In this document: positions 12,105 through 23,954 of the stretch, piece by piece
Layout: every line of letters starts with the position of its first letter
Numbering within the stretch: position 1 is the stretch's first letter
Source: Chrysemys picta bellii
Taxonomy: Eukaryota > Chordata > Testudines > Emydidae
Length of the DNA: 64,000 nt
Direction of reading: 5' to 3'
Assembly (NCBI RefSeq): GCF_011386835.1
Contig: NC_088796.1
Span: 31,389,011 to 31,453,010 of the forward strand
Position numbers and translations under genes: made by a program
Notes under the pieces: model-generated
The model's input: only the letters and a program-made list of their open reading frames with translations
Databases searched by the model: none
Told to the model about the DNA's origin: nothing

Positions 12105-12724
12105 ATAGAGTCGGATCCTCAGCTGGTGTAAATCGGCATAGCTCCATGGAAGCCAATGGAACAATGCCAACAGGTACCGGCTGAGGATCTGTCCTGAAGT
12201 CTCAGATGTTGCAACTCCTACAAGTGGTAGAAAAAAGCAAAGGGTTTTTTCCTAGCTTCTCATCATCACAATTTCCTTGGCAGCTATTGGAGCCACTGAT
12301 AATTTATCGTCTGTCCATTGTATTGTCACAACTGATATCATTTGATACAATTTTGTCTACCATTTAGGTTTTACAATCACATTTAGATCAATTCAACTTG
12401 AAGTTAGTTTTAGAGACTACCAAATGTAACTTTTTAGAGGACTACGTTTAAAAAACCAAACAAATAAAAAACCCAAACACCACTTAGAGGAAACTGCATC
12501 AAGACCATAGTAGGTGCTTTGATTAAGGATAGCACCAATTCTTAAGAAACTTGAGGTTTGTGAGAATAATATAAAACAATTTAATGTTACGCTCTTGAGT
12601 CTATCTGAGCATTTAGATGACTCAGATCCCTGTGACAGACTTCCTCCATTCTTTGAAACAATCTTGTAAGAAGAAACTTTGAGCTATCTATCTACCTCAG
12701 TATTGCCCCCATTTCCACAGTATC
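12105..12724. other. Intergenic; nothing recognised
   Basis: No repeat ends, coding segment or RNA gene were recognised. Confidence 0.4.
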
Positions 12725-13625
12725 TGTGCGACTCTCACCATATTTAATGTATTTATCCTCCCAACACCACTATGAGGTAGAGAAATACTATTATCCTGTG
12801 ATGGGATATACAAACCCTGCACTAGACAGGAAGGGGTTAAAGAGCAGCTATGGGCTCATGTGGCCCTGTCCTACCACACCTATGAAGCATGCTGGACTTG
12901 GAGGAGGAGCCTTGAAAGAGAGAAGCCCAGCCTAGAGATCCCTAGTCCTTGGAAGTGGACAGATCTCTCATTCTTAGCTTCCAGAGAGGAGCGCAGCAGA
13001 AAGCCAAGCTGCTTTAAGTCTCCTGAGAGTGTGGAGGAGTAATACAGATGGCTGGAGGGTTCTTGTGGGACAAGAGGCCTAGTCCTCTTTTTTTTTTTTA
13101 TTTGTTGGTTTAATTTTCTTTGCCATATGGGAGCTAGGGCCCAGAGCAGAACCCTGCTGATAATGCAAGCCCCCTGAGGAGAAAACATGCTGACACAGGA
13201 AGTAATTCAAAAGGTCTGATGAGACAGGTCTTAATCACTTCTTGTAAGGTCCTGGAACTGGACTTGGCTGGAACCTAGGATAGAGGGAGGGACTGGGTCC
13301 CCCTACAACCTCGCTGAGGAGGCTAGCATGAAGCCAGCAGGACTAGTGGGCCTGGACTTGAGCCAGTGATCTGATTTGAGGTGTAGGGCTATTGTTGAGT
13401 TGAACTCTGGTTTACCCTGAAAAGGGTTGGACTAAATGTGACCAGGCTGGAGGGCCAAGTTACCAGCTGAAGGGGACCACCAGCAGATCTCAATGGCCAG
13501 TCAATGGGGCTATAAAGAGGAAAAATCTACAATACCACACCGGGGCACAATGGCTGAGTCACTTTGTTACAGGAGGTACTAAGTGAGTTGTCTAATGTCA
13601 CATAGGAAGACTGACCCATTAAAAT
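12725..13625 (-). repeat. MIR-like SINE split by an insertion
   Basis: The left piece (about 12740-12796, with ACTATGAGGTAG and TATTATCC words) and right piece (about 13565-13610, with AAGTGAGTTG and TGTCACATAGG words) read as consecutive parts of the reverse strand of a MIR-type SINE. The LTR-like insertion at about 12797-13560 separates them. Both pieces are diverged, as expected for this ancient family. Confidence 0.45.
12797..13560 (+). repeat. LTR-like interspersed repeat, copy 2
   Basis: Starts TGTGATGGGATATACAAACC inside a MIR-like SINE. The distal 150 bp is homologous to copy 1 (compare 13425-13480 with 2572-2630). No coding remnants. Possibly a solo LTR, but I could not find an unambiguous target duplication. 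Confidence 0.45.
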
Positions 13626-13924
13626 GTTTTCTGCTGGCAGCTTCTTCCTTGTGCCATGCACTGATAGTTACTTTTGCTTCAATAAGTGATAAAGACAGGG
13701 AAATTCCTGCAACTAAAACAATTTGCCATCTTAGGAGGTAATGAAAATGTAGAAGAGTCAAAAGCATCCACTGCTGCACGAGCTTTGTCATTTAAGATCA
13801 GGTCCAGGATGTGGTCAGCTGAGTTTTTGGCTCAGCTGGGAATGGTTGTGTGAATCCCATGGTTTTCTACACAGGCCAAGTGTTTGGATGCTATCATGTC
13901 ATTGGCATTGTCTATAGAAATTAT

Positions 13925-14075
13925 AGATGCCAAGTTCAATCATCACTTGATAAATCGCCCTGTTCTGTTCATTCCTTCTGAAGTATCTGGCACTGGCCAC
14001 TGTTGGAATTAGGATACTGGGCTAGATGGACCATCGGTCTGACCTCCTAGGGCCATTCTTATGTTCTTAACTGGA
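13925..14075 (+). repeat. CR1 LINE 3' end
   Basis: Contains ACTGGGCTAGATGGACCATC, then GGTCTGACC and GGCCATTCTTATGTTCTTA, the signature 3' terminus of reptilian CR1 retrotransposons. It is 5'-truncated, as usual for this family. Confidence 0.8.
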
Positions 14076-14084
14076 GTGTGAAGG

Positions 14085-14530
14085 AGTGAACCATCCCTTT
14101 AAGGCACAGGTTGGAGCCTATGGCCAGGGCCAGCCTGGAGTGTAATCAAAGAGGCCCTGCCCTGAGCTGGGCTTTCTGAACAGGAACATGAAGCTGAGCA
14201 AAGGTGAGGGAAATAGAAGCTGTGCAAGCTGCGGTGGGTTGTGGTTTCTCTCTCTCAGGCTCCAGGAAACTAGGCTGACCAAACTCAGAGTTTATTTGAG
14301 GATTTTAAGTTTTGTAGTTCTGAACCAGAGTTCTATGGTGAGGGCCTTATGAACTGTTGATTATAACTGCTCCTCTCATAAAACCTTGTTAAGGGGACAT
14401 GCTATTTTGTTAATATGTGTTGGCTTCTCCTTGCCCAGACCTATTAAAGTGGATTTTATTGATGCCCAATCAGGGAACGTAAAGTGGGGCTCAGCTGCTG
14501 TGCCACACCTGGCCACAAGGGGGCACATAG
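14085..14530 (+). repeat. LTR-like interspersed repeat, copy 3
   Basis: Ends in GCCACACCTGGCCACAAGG followed by GGGCAC, similar to the GCCACACCCAACCATGAGGG ending of copy 1. Contains an AATCAAAGAGGCCC stretch and a CCTATTAAAG word. Noncoding; classification is uncertain. Confidence 0.4.
14510..14528 (+). promoter_or_regulatory. CTCF-like binding motif
   Basis: TGGCCACAAGGGGGCACAT closely matches the vertebrate CTCF core (CCASYAGRKGGCRS-type consensus). It lies at the 3' end of an LTR-like repeat. Occupancy cannot be judged from sequence alone. Confidence 0.55.
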
Positions 14531-16599
14531 GGAAAGACTGCTCCTTTTGACTAATTTCAGAGTAAGGAATTCCAGTTGGGCAGCAAGGTCACAGCATACA
14601 AACAGAAGTTAGATCAAAACAGGATTCTTGTGGGAAGGTTATAACCTAACATTACTCTAATATTCAGAATGATAACACAAGAACTCGAACAGACAAATCA
14701 CCTTAGTCTAGGCTGTCTGTCTGCTAACTGCTGCTACACTCACTTTGCACGCTTCCCTACAGAGCCCCCTAGCCTGAAAGCAGGAATATATTGCTAAATA
14801 AGTCACCTACATAGATTCCATGAACAGAGTGACTGGAAAATATGCCCCTCATCTCTTCTGACTCCCTTAGTCATTGTTTTACTTAATCTTGATTAGGAAA
14901 TAATAGACTCATAGACTGGATAGGAAGGGACCTGCTGGGTCACTTAGTGCATCTCAATTTATCACTGCAGGATAGTTGATCATTATTCTTACAGCCAGTA
15001 CATCTGAAGACTGCAACCTTCTCGTGAGAAAGGAAAAGAAAACCTAAGAAAAGAAAGATCTTATGATTTATATTTTCCCCAGCTTTTGTGTACAGCAGAA
15101 GTCACCTGGACCACTGAAAATTCATGAGTCTTGTTTTCTGACATCCAAAAAAAGTCAAAATAAAATATTTATTTTAGGCAAGGGCTATCAAACAATACAT
15201 ATAGAATTTGCAAAAGAAAAGCAATTCTTCTAATTGTTAATAATTTCTGTAGACAATAAAAGTGAGAGTTAAGAATATTAGGCCAGATCTGAGGATTCCA
15301 GCCACCAGAACATGGTGAGCTAAGGGAATCTGTGAAGATACAAATATCCATGCAAGAGGTTTGGACTCGAGAATAGCTCTGGTGCTCTCCACCTCCTTCA
15401 CCTCAATCCAGCTTTCCTGGAGCTACCCTGCCAGGCCTAGAAACAAGGAGGAGGTAAATCTGTGTGAAGTGGAGAATGTGATCTGGCCTGCATGCTATTT
15501 AACTTAATCCACCAGTTGATGAATAGTGCATCTTTTTATATACTCTATTTTTCTGCAAGCCAGTTTGTATTGCTGCTGACAGTCTCTTGCTAAGTACTCT
15601 TCGGTATCATTAAGTTGATGTGTGAGAGAGGACAGGCTCTGTGCATCTCCAGTAATAGATCACAGAACCTACAAAAATAAAAGCGAGAGTCTTACAATAG
15701 AGGAACCTAAAAAAAAGTCAGAATCTTGCAACCTGAGCCAACTGTATCTAGAAACTACATAGTTTCCATTCCCTTGTCTTTGTGCCAGCTGTACAGCTTG
15801 TCTGATCTATGGTATGACTAACACAGTTAGTAAAGCGTGCATTGTGTTCCCTCACTTGGTTTAAAAAAAAAAAAAGGTGTTCTGCATCTTTAAAGGAAGC
15901 AGGACCATAAAAGAAATAAGTGGGGAGGGGGTGCAAGGAGTAATGCAAGGTATGCACCAAGGTATGCAGAATGTCTCTATGGCTCTCAGATGGACACTGG
16001 CGCTATTGGAGAGCCACACCCAGATAATGCCTTAAACTCATTACAGGTTAACTCAAGACATTTCATGAATTCTTTTCCCCTCCTGTGGGAGAGGGCAAGG
16101 ATTATAATTTACATGTTAATTTATTTGTTCTCTATAAATAAATATGACCCATCATAGCTTTATTGCCATATTTTCCTGTGAATATGTTCTACTTTAGTGC
16201 AACTTTCTCACTATCCCTTCAGTTCAAGAAAGGTTTGAAAATAAAATGTGCAGGTCATGTGAATATCCTATCACTACTAATTTACATATTGTTTCTATCA
16301 TAAAACTTCCTGTGTAGTCCTAGATATTTGATTTGTATAACAGATCTTGATAACCGGTGTCCCAAAAGACTGGCTGGCATCTAGGAAATGTGACTTTGTG
16401 TACTCCTCTTTAGCACCCGAGGTGAAGAGTGTATAATCCAAACCAGACTAACTATGGATGGGGAAGCCAGTTAAAATAAAAAACTCATTTTGCCCCAAAT
16501 TCAATGAATTTTTGCAAGCTTAGCTAACTATCCTATGCTGCATATTTGCCTCTGGATACTTAACTGTTTGCACTGGAAATTAAAGTGCTCCATATATCC
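14531..16599. other. Intergenic with a CR1 fragment
   Basis: Positions 14899-15000 carry ACTCATAGACTGG and GGAAGGGACCT words typical of the CR1 3' region. The remainder holds no recognisable gene or repeat end. Confidence 0.4.
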
Positions 16600-16923
16600 A
16601 TAGGAAACAACAGCGTAGGGCTAATGTGATCCTTGGATGCATACGCAGAGTAATCCTGGGTGGAGAAATTACCTCTGTGTTTGGCACAGTGCAACCACTG
16701 CTGGAGTAGTGTGTCCTGATCTGGTGTCAACAATTCAAGAAAGATGTTGATAAATTTGAGAGGGTTCAGAGAAGAGGCACCAAAATGATTACAGGATTGG
16801 AAAATATATCTTCTAGTGAAAGACTCAATGACCTCAATCTAGTAACCTTAACAAAGAGAAGGTTAAAGGCTGAATTGATCACAGTTTAAGCACCTACATG
16901 GTGAACAAAAATTTAAATATGGA

Positions 16924-18599
16924 TGTGACAGGTTCCACCCTCCCCCCCAGGGTGCCACCTGGAACTGGGGTACCACTGAGCCCTCCGACCCACCAACCTG
17001 GGCTCCCTCTCACACTGTGCTGCTGTGACAAGCTGCAGACCCACTCCCGGTCCTACACTTCCACCAGCATACACATAAGCATAGGTGCTGACTTTGTGGG
17101 TGCTCCAGGGCTGAAGTACCCACAAAGAAAAATTAGCGGGTGCTTAGCACCCACTAGCAGCCAACCTCTCCTCCCTTCCCCCCCACTCCCACCCACCACT
17201 GGTGCCCGCCAATCAACTCCACCGCCTCCTTCCCAGTGCCTCCTGCATGTTGTGGAACAGCTGTTCAGCAGCGTGCAGGAGGCACTGGGAGGGAGGGGTA
17301 AGAGCGGGGACAAGGCGTGCTCTGGGGAGGGGGCAGGCAAGAGGTGGGGTGGGGGTGGAGCAGGAAGAGGTGGGACATGGTTGGGGCCTTGGAGGAAGGG
17401 GTTAAGTGGGGGTTAATTAGGGAAAATTAGAAGCTGGCGCCCCGTGCACACAGGGCGGGACACACCCAGCTGCAGTGACATGCAGGCTCTCTGACTAGCC
17501 ATTGCATGAACCAACAGTAGAAAGGCTAAAGCCAAGGTAACTCTCAGCTCTCCAGGCATGCACTCCTTCGGGAGCATAAACCCAAAATTATACTGTCTTG
17601 CACTGCACAGGGAACTGTACAGTGTAAGCTCATAGAGTTTGCTCCCCTCCCCACCCCCCATTGTGGAGAGGAATATGCAACAGCCTCTCTCAGCTAAGAT
17701 TCCTAAGCACTTCACTCCAAGTCACTGGTTTAGATAAAGCAAAAACAAGTTTATTAACTACAAAAGATAGATCTTAATTGATTGATATATTTGCTATCAC
17801 TAATAAAGGAGATTATCTAGCAAAAAACACAAACTTAATCTAAGATACTAGAAAGATAGGATATGGATTAGCAAATTCTCACCCTGAGAGATGGTACAAG
17901 CAGGCTTGCAGAATCTTAAGGGACAAGCTACACTTGCTTTACAGCTTGGAATCCCCAGGTCTTTCAGACACAGGCTAGAAATCCCTTTAACCTGGGTCAA
18001 GCACTTCCCCCAGTTCAGTCTTTGTTCCTCAGGTGTTTTCAGGAGTCTTCTTGTGTGCGGAGTGAAGAACCACAGACGATGCCGCTCCCTGCCTTATATA
18101 GCTTTAGCATATGGCAGGAACCCTTGGTTTCAAAACTTGGTTCCCAGATGGGTTTATGGAAAAATACTGACATCCCAAGATAGAGTCCAGAGAGTTGTGG
18201 TCTCATCACATGTCCTTGTAGAGTCATAGCAGACATTACTCACAGGCTGTCTGAAATGTTCTCAGGAAGGCTCAGCAGGTGGGAGATAAACTTCTCCTAA
18301 GGCCTATTGTTTTCTCTAATGTCTCCTTGCCTTGAATAGGCCCTTCCCAACCAACTATCTAGACTGAAAGTATCTTGTCTAGTGGGTATTACCCAGGTGT
18401 AAATACACTTGATGTACAGATACATAGTATTTATAACTTCAAATACAAAAATGATACATGTGTACAAATATGATAACCATATTCAGCAAATCATAACTTT
18501 TCCAATGACACCTTACATGATCTGTTTTGCATAAAATACATCATAATTCTATAATCATATAATAATAGCACTATGAAGAACATGGGGTGCAGTGTCACA
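16924..18599. mobile_element. Solo LTR of an endogenous retrovirus-type element
   Basis: Ends TGTGACA and TGTCACA give the TG...CA structure with short inverted repeats. It is flanked by ATGGA (16919-16923) and ATGGG (18600-18604), a 5-bp duplication with one mismatch, inside a CR1 copy. No internal gag/pol/env sequence is present, so this is a solo LTR. Its 1.68-kb length includes a nested hAT-type element at 17080-17446. Confidence 0.75.
17080..17446. mobile_element. hAT-type miniature element nested in the LTR
   Basis: Left end CATAGGTGCTGACTTTGTGG pairs with a diverged right end (CTGGCGCCCCGTG). Flanks CACATAAG (17072-17079) and CACACAGG (17447-17454) look like an 8-bp duplication with two differences. 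The core at about 17228-17290 is a GC-rich palindrome centred on AACAGCTGTT. The open frames across it on both strands are compositional. Confidence 0.65.
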
Positions 18600-19007
18600 A
18601 TGGGCTCTTTAGTCTAACAAGATCCAAAAGTGGAAGTTGAAGCTAGACTAATTCTGGCTGGAAAGAAGGCAGACATTTTTAACAGTGAGGGTAATTATCC
18701 ACTGGAACAGTTTATCAAGGGTTGTGGTGGAGTCTCCCTCACCAGCAATTTTTAAGTCAAGGGAAGGTCTAGTTCAAACAGGAATTACTTTGGGGAAATT
18801 GTATGGCCTGTATTAAACAGGAGATCAGACTATATGATCATAGTGATCCTGTCTGACCATAGAATTTATCAATCTGTGAATGCCACACAGTGGCAAGGCA
18901 ACGTGATTCAAATCTGATGTGGAATCACCACCATATACAGTGGACGAGCACTGTTTGATCAACTTGGTTACTCAGGCCTTGGTCTTACTGCTTGGCCTAC
19001 CTACAAG

Positions 19008-19255
19008 CAGGGCCGGCTCCAGGGTTTTTGCCACCCCAAGCGACGGGGAAAAAAAAAAAAAAAAAAGCCGCACGCCATCGGCGGCAGCTCCACCGCGCCG
19101 CTTTCTTCATCGGCAGCAATTCGACAGCAGGTCCTTCCCTCTGAGAGGGACAGGGACCCTCCGCCAAATTGCCGCCGAAAAGCCCGACGTGCCACTCCTT
19201 CCCCTTGGCCACCCCAAGCACCTGCTTGCTCAGCTGGTGCCTGGAGCCAGCCCTG
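19008..19255. mobile_element. hAT-type miniature element, 248 bp
   Basis: Ends CAGGGCCGGCTCCAGG and CCTGGAGCCAGCCCTG are near-perfect inverted repeats. They are flanked by a perfect 8-bp duplication CCTACAAG (19000-19007, 19256-19263). The interior has an A18 run and a CGGCGGCAG-rich block. The right-end word GAGCCAGCCCTG also appears in the fragment at 35515-35670. Confidence 0.9.
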
Positions 19256-19280
19256 CCTACAAGGAATCTGAGCTGCTTTG

Positions 19281-19490
19281 TTTCAGAGTAGCAGCCGTGT
19301 TAGTCTGTATCCGCAAAAAGAAGAACAGGAGTACTTGTGGCACCTTAGAGACTAACAAATTTATTAGATTTATTAGATCTAATAAATTTGTTAGTCTCTA
19401 AGGTGCCACAAGTACTCCTGTTCTTCTTTTGATGCTCTAATAAATTTGTTAGTCTCTAAGGTGCCACAAGTACTCCTGTTCTTCTTCTTT
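19281..19490. mobile_element. Inverted-repeat PLE insertion (three units)
   Basis: One forward tail unit (19281-19376) is followed by two reverse-orientation partial units (about 19377-19428 and 19430-19490). The whole is flanked by a perfect 11-bp duplication, GAGCTGCTTTG, at 19270-19280 and 19491-19501. It therefore arrived as one insertion event. Noncoding. Confidence 0.85.
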
Positions 19491-19554
19491 GAGCTGCTTT
19501 GGTTGTTTCTGAGGTGTGGACACTTCCCTACTTGGAAATAAAGTGAGATACTTT

Positions 19555-19860
19555 AATACAGAGAAACTGGAGCTGAAAAGACCTATTGGATCATCCAGTC
19601 CATTCCTTGGAAGTGCATGAATGTTCCCTACTGTATGTTCTGGATTCTTTTAAAATCCAGTCTATTTTTAATTATGTTTCAATTCAGAGAGCCATTATAG
19701 GCATGACAGCTGTACAAATGTTGACAAAGTATAAGAAAAAACAGACCTGATAGGTATCTGTCTCAACTGATGAGACATCCACTACTTTCCTTAGGAGATT
19801 AAGCTACAATGTAATTGACCTCAATGATAGAAAGATTTTCCTACTACTCAGCCTCAGTTT
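19555..19860 (-). repeat. Diverged CR1-like 3' region
   Basis: Words such as ATTGGATCATCCAGTCCAT and CCTACTACTCAGCCTCAGTT match the reverse strand of a CR1 3' region. Identification is by pattern only. Confidence 0.5.
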
Positions 19861-20263
19861 TCTTTAACTTAAAGGGGCAATGTCAGCTTAAAAATCCCAC
19901 TTCTACTTGATTTTTATTTATTGCCTACTATTACTACAACTGATAATCAAGATAGGAAAGAACTCTATAGATTTCCTCCATTGTTTCAGCTTATGTACTT
20001 TGTGCATTTTGCAGTACTTTGGTTGTAGTCAGTTAATCAGTTCCCCTTTTTGTGTGTGTGTGTGGATCTTTCTGAGACCAAAACAGGAAAACATGACTTT
20101 TAAACCACAGAAATTGGCAGGGACACTCCAGGGTATTTGCAATACCTGATGCTACTTTAAATTCATTTTTTGAAACTGACAAGATTTCAAAGCTGATGTC
20201 CCTTCAATTTCTTTTTACTACTAATTATAGCATCTTCTGACATTAAATAGAACTCTTGTACTG
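19861..20263. other. Intergenic; nothing recognised
   Basis: Contains a short (GT)n run near 20050. No gene or repeat end. Confidence 0.4.
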
Positions 20264-20266
20264 TTG

Positions 20267-20520
20267 GGGCGTGTCTACACTTGGGTATGAATAAGCCACT
20301 CCCCTGAGTGTCATAAATTACACCTACCTAAGCACCGGTGTAGACAGTGCTATGTCAGTGACAGAGCTTCTCCCACCAACATAACTACCGCCTCCCACAG
20401 AGGTGGTTTTATTATGCCAACAGGAGAGCTTTCTCCCATTGGCATAGAGTGTCTTTGCCAGAAGTGCTACAGTCATGCAGCTGCATCAGTAGCTGTAGCA
20501 ATTCTAGTGTAGACTGGCCC
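20267..20520. mobile_element. Harbinger-type miniature element, 254 bp
   Basis: Ends GGGCGTGTCTACAC and GTGTAGACTGGCCC pair as inverted repeats. TTG flanks both sides (20264-20266, 20521-20523). Ends match the local Harbinger family. Confidence 0.85.
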
Positions 20521-20523
20521 TTG

Positions 20524-22704
20524 CATTTACACCCTTGAGATATTTGTAGACTGTTAGCATGTCCTACCCTCAGACACTGGTTAGCTATGTATTTAGCACT
20601 TTATTATTTTCTCATAAAGACCTCCTTAGTCAGACAAAGAGGCTATTCAATTTGTTTCCTTTCTCTGAATTCCTTCTATTTTTTTCCAGTAAGGCAATGT
20701 CTAAAAATGAATAGTGCAGTTGTGTTGTGCAAGAGGAGAACTCTTATCCACATACAGTGTGGAATAATACTTCTGTGTCTGTGCATTTTACATAGGCCAC
20801 TGAACACTTACCTGATAGTAGCAATGTTCAGTTATTGCTAATGCAGGCTGGATTTGAACCAGTAAGCTAGCAGGGAAAAAACACCCTATAAACCATTACC
20901 ATTCCCCTGAGCCATCCAATTCCTACTGCATGTTTTAATGTCAGAAACTTTCATCATTCCTTGCTGAAAGAATTTTTTTGGCCAATGATGTCCTGTTGTA
21001 GTGTACCAATAGTTTGCTAACCTGTGACTATACACCATCTGCCTGCATTCAGTTTCTGATAATTCTGACCCTTTAAGTGCCAGCTTTGCTGCTGATTTTT
21101 TAAAAATTTCGTTATGCTGAAGATTGGGTGAAACCTTTTTGAAGCTTGTGGGCATAATAGCCACCTTTCATTCAGGATAAATATAAAAAGCAATTAAATT
21201 CTGTTATGGAATAGATAGCTGAAACAGGAGGACCCCCTTGTCCAAAACACAGGCCACATGATAGACCATATCGGTCAACTCCTACTCTAGCCTGAGGGTT
21301 TTCCCGTGTGGTTTGAATGGGCATGTGAGGGGCTGGGTATTGTTTGACGGAGTGTATGTAAGGAAACACAAAAGTGCACAGAGAAGGCAGCAAGGATGCC
21401 CCAGAGACCACCAAAGAAGCACTTGTAGTGTGACCATTAAAAAAAGTGGAGGCTTACTCTTAGCTGCCCCACAGTTTGGATTGTGGGGGATGTAAATAGC
21501 AGTGAGCAACAAAGTGCTGGACTGTAACTCTCCTGTCTGGATGCCACAGGCATGAACTAAACAGTTTCTAGTTTGCATTAATCTTGTCCTGTCTGAACAG
21601 GACTATGCTAAGCCCTAAAAGAGAACTTTTTTTGGGTGGAGTGATGGCTGGAAATAGACTTGGAATTGTAAGCAGAAAAATGATCTCTTGTTGTTTTGAT
21701 TCTTAGGGTGTTCAGGGAAACAGAACTTGATATATTCTTTGTAAATAAACAGGATTGCCTCAAAAACATACCTGACTTCATCAATTTCTCCTCCTAACAG
21801 AAACAAACCGTTGATTTACAAAACAAACTGAAGATTTATTATAAATTGCATTTAAAACTACCGATGTGGTACTACAATCAGCAATTTGCCTATATTTTTA
21901 TGCATGTAGCCTGTCATCAATTTGTGTCTCCTATGGCTTAGCAATTTGGTGGGAAGAAGTATTTTTCCTCTAGGTTTTTATTAGAACTCTGAGGAGCCCC
22001 TTCTCCTCCCCTAAGCCCTTTCCCCTCACTCTGACCAAGTCATTACAACACATCTTTGCATTTTTGTAACTGTAATCATCTCTATGATCTGTAATGTGTC
22101 TATCCCTCCAATATCTGGCTCTGTTTACAGACATTTAGAGACACATGAATACCCTGAAGGAAAAGGAACAAAGCTGCCATTCCCTGCCCTCAGATAAGAC
22201 CAAACAGGAATTAAAATGAGATAACCAGGTATCAGGAGCTCAGACTCAATGGAACCTAGAAGTTGTTGATTATAACCAGGCATAGCAAGCCACTGTAAAA
22301 AAACTCCCTTTATTTCATGTGTAGGGAGAACAAATTTGGAAATACCAACCCATATCAGTGATCGACAGTGACTCGCATTTGGCATTGAGAACAGGCACTC
22401 TGCTCATTTGTATGAGAATACTGATTTGAAGTGACCCATCCAAATGTCAGCAGCCAGAGCTTCAACTTTCAGTAGAAAATTCTGTAGTGCAGAAAAAGCT
22501 ATGAGCTTTCTGCTTCTCATGGGTTAGCACAATGCTACCGTGTTTGGGTTGCTTTGCAGGAAAATGTTTAATCTAGATATGAGGTTTAATGGCATGTGCC
22601 AAGGGAAGCTACTTGAACCACATGCTAAGTTGCCAAGGAAACTAACAGGATGGACACCTGTGGCACAAGTTTTCCTAGGGTGTGGGAAGGAAGGATAAGT
22701 CAAC
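20524..22704. other. Intergenic; one tRNA box-B-like word
   Basis: No gene was recognised. GGATTTGAACC at about 20850 is the reverse complement of a tRNA/SINE box B, but no box A or tail accompanies it, so no SINE or tRNA is called. Confidence 0.4.
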
Positions 22705-22707
22705 AAA

Positions 22708-22976
22708 GGCCTTGGCTACACTGGCACTGTACAGTGCTGCAACTTGCTGCGCTCAAGGGTGTGAAAATGCCCCCCCCCCGAGCGCAGCAAGTGCAGCGTT
22801 GTAAAGTGCCAGTGTAATCAGAGCCTGCAGCGCTGCACGCTCGCTCGCAGTGCTGCAAGCTACTCCCCTCGGAGAGGTGGAGTAGATACAGCACTGCGAG
22901 AGCTCTCTCGCAGCGCTGGCGGCGCGACTACACTCATGCTTCACAGCGCTGTGAATTCCCGAGTGTAGCCAAGGCC
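22708..22976. mobile_element. Harbinger-type miniature element, 269 bp
   Basis: Perfect inverted ends GGCCTTGGCTACACT and AGTGTAGCCAAGGCC are flanked by AAA on both sides. The interior is rich in GCAGCGCTG and GAGCGCAGCAAG words, so it forms many local hairpins. A C9 run lies at about 22771. Confidence 0.85.
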
Positions 22977-23009
22977 AAAGGCTGTCTGCAAGGTGCATCA
23001 TTTGGAATA

Positions 23010-23129
23010 ACAACGAGAAATCCTTGTGGCACCTTAGAGACTAACAAATGTATTTGGGCACCAGGTGCCACAGGATTCCTCGTTGTTTTTGCTGATACAG
23101 ACTAACATGGCTACCCCTCTGAAACCTGT
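23010..23129. mobile_element. Inverted-repeat PLE insertion, 120 bp
   Basis: A short forward piece (from ACAACGAG to about 23059) meets a reverse piece ending GGCTACCCCTCTGAAACCTG. A perfect 11-bp duplication CATTTGGAATA flanks it (22999-23009, 23130-23140). Confidence 0.85.
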
Positions 23130-23140
23130 CATTTGGAATA

Positions 23141-23818
23141 GAATCAAAATCTCAGGCTCATCTGGTGAGTGCATTGAAGACCTCTGTGCTTAATTTAAGG
23201 TTCTCCCAGGCAGTGACTAGCAAGTCAGGCTTGCCTGCTGAGGCTACAACTGGGATAGCTTCTCCTATTCCTAAAAAAGAGATGGGGAGTAAGAGAACCA
23301 TAGTATCTCATTTTAGTTTGGTATCTGTGCACTGAATTTAAGTGTCCGTTTGAAGCTTTGTTCAATTTTCTCGTTCTGTATATTTTTGTTAGTATTAGAC
23401 TGTGTCAAAGTTAGCATTCTCTCTCTCTCTCCCTCCCCCTCCCCCCATGTGGAGCCTCTTAATGTAAAATATCATAGTAACATACTAAGGAGGAAATAAA
23501 TTCTAACATGGCTGTTTTCAGAGTATGCTACTGTGTTATCAACCAACTCCAGAGAGATGCTGAGCACCTGCTGAGTCTCTTACTTCAACGAGAGCTGCAG
23601 GTGTTCAGTGCCTCTGATGATTTGGTCCTATAAAAGGAATTGAACATTAGCTCTGGAAGAGTTACGCCCAAGATTCTTGAATATGGCCAAGGATTGCTTG
23701 ACTTTAAGCCAGCTTTGCACACCCCCTCTCCTGCAATTGCCATACATTGAATCTGTCTCTCCCTTCCCTTCCCCCCGAATTAATTACAGCAGCTCAAAAC
23801 TTCAACCAAGTGTCAATT
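23141..23818. other. Intergenic; (CT)n tract
   Basis: A CT/CCCT tract lies at about 23419-23446. Otherwise no gene or repeat end was recognised. Confidence 0.4.
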
Positions 23819-23830
23819 GTCTCATTATGG

Positions 23831-23942
23831 GTGGGTTTTTTACCAACGAAAGCTTATGCCCAAATAAATCTGTTAGTCTTTAAGGTGCCACCGGACTCCT
23901 CATTGTTTTTGTGTACTAATACAGCTACCCCTCTGATACTTG
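23831..23942 (-). mobile_element. PLE tail, single reverse unit
   Basis: Contains ACGAAAGCTTATG, CTGTTAGTCTTTAAGGTGCC and CAGCTACCCCTCTGATAC. A perfect 12-bp duplication GTCTCATTATGG flanks it (23819-23830, 23943-23954). Confidence 0.85.
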
Positions 23943-23954
23943 GTCTCATTATGG

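Larger units (their letters stand above)
16600..18880 (+). mobile_element. CR1 LINE 3' region, interrupted
   Basis: Two halves, 16600-16923 and 18605-18880, are contiguous pieces of a CR1 3' end. The first includes AGAGGGTTCAGAGAAGAG. The second includes GACTATATGATCATAGTGAT and ends near AATTTATCAATCTGTGAA. An LTR insertion separates them. The reverse-transcriptase part is missing (5' truncation). Confidence 0.75.

Noticed and set aside
16898..17416. 172-codon open frame in the LTR and nested hAT element
   Set aside because: Crosses the boundary between two unrelated repeats and has no retroviral domain.
20840..20880. Possible SINE or tRNA on the - strand
   Set aside because: Only a box-B-like GGTTCAAATCC is present; no box A, no cloverleaf, no tail.
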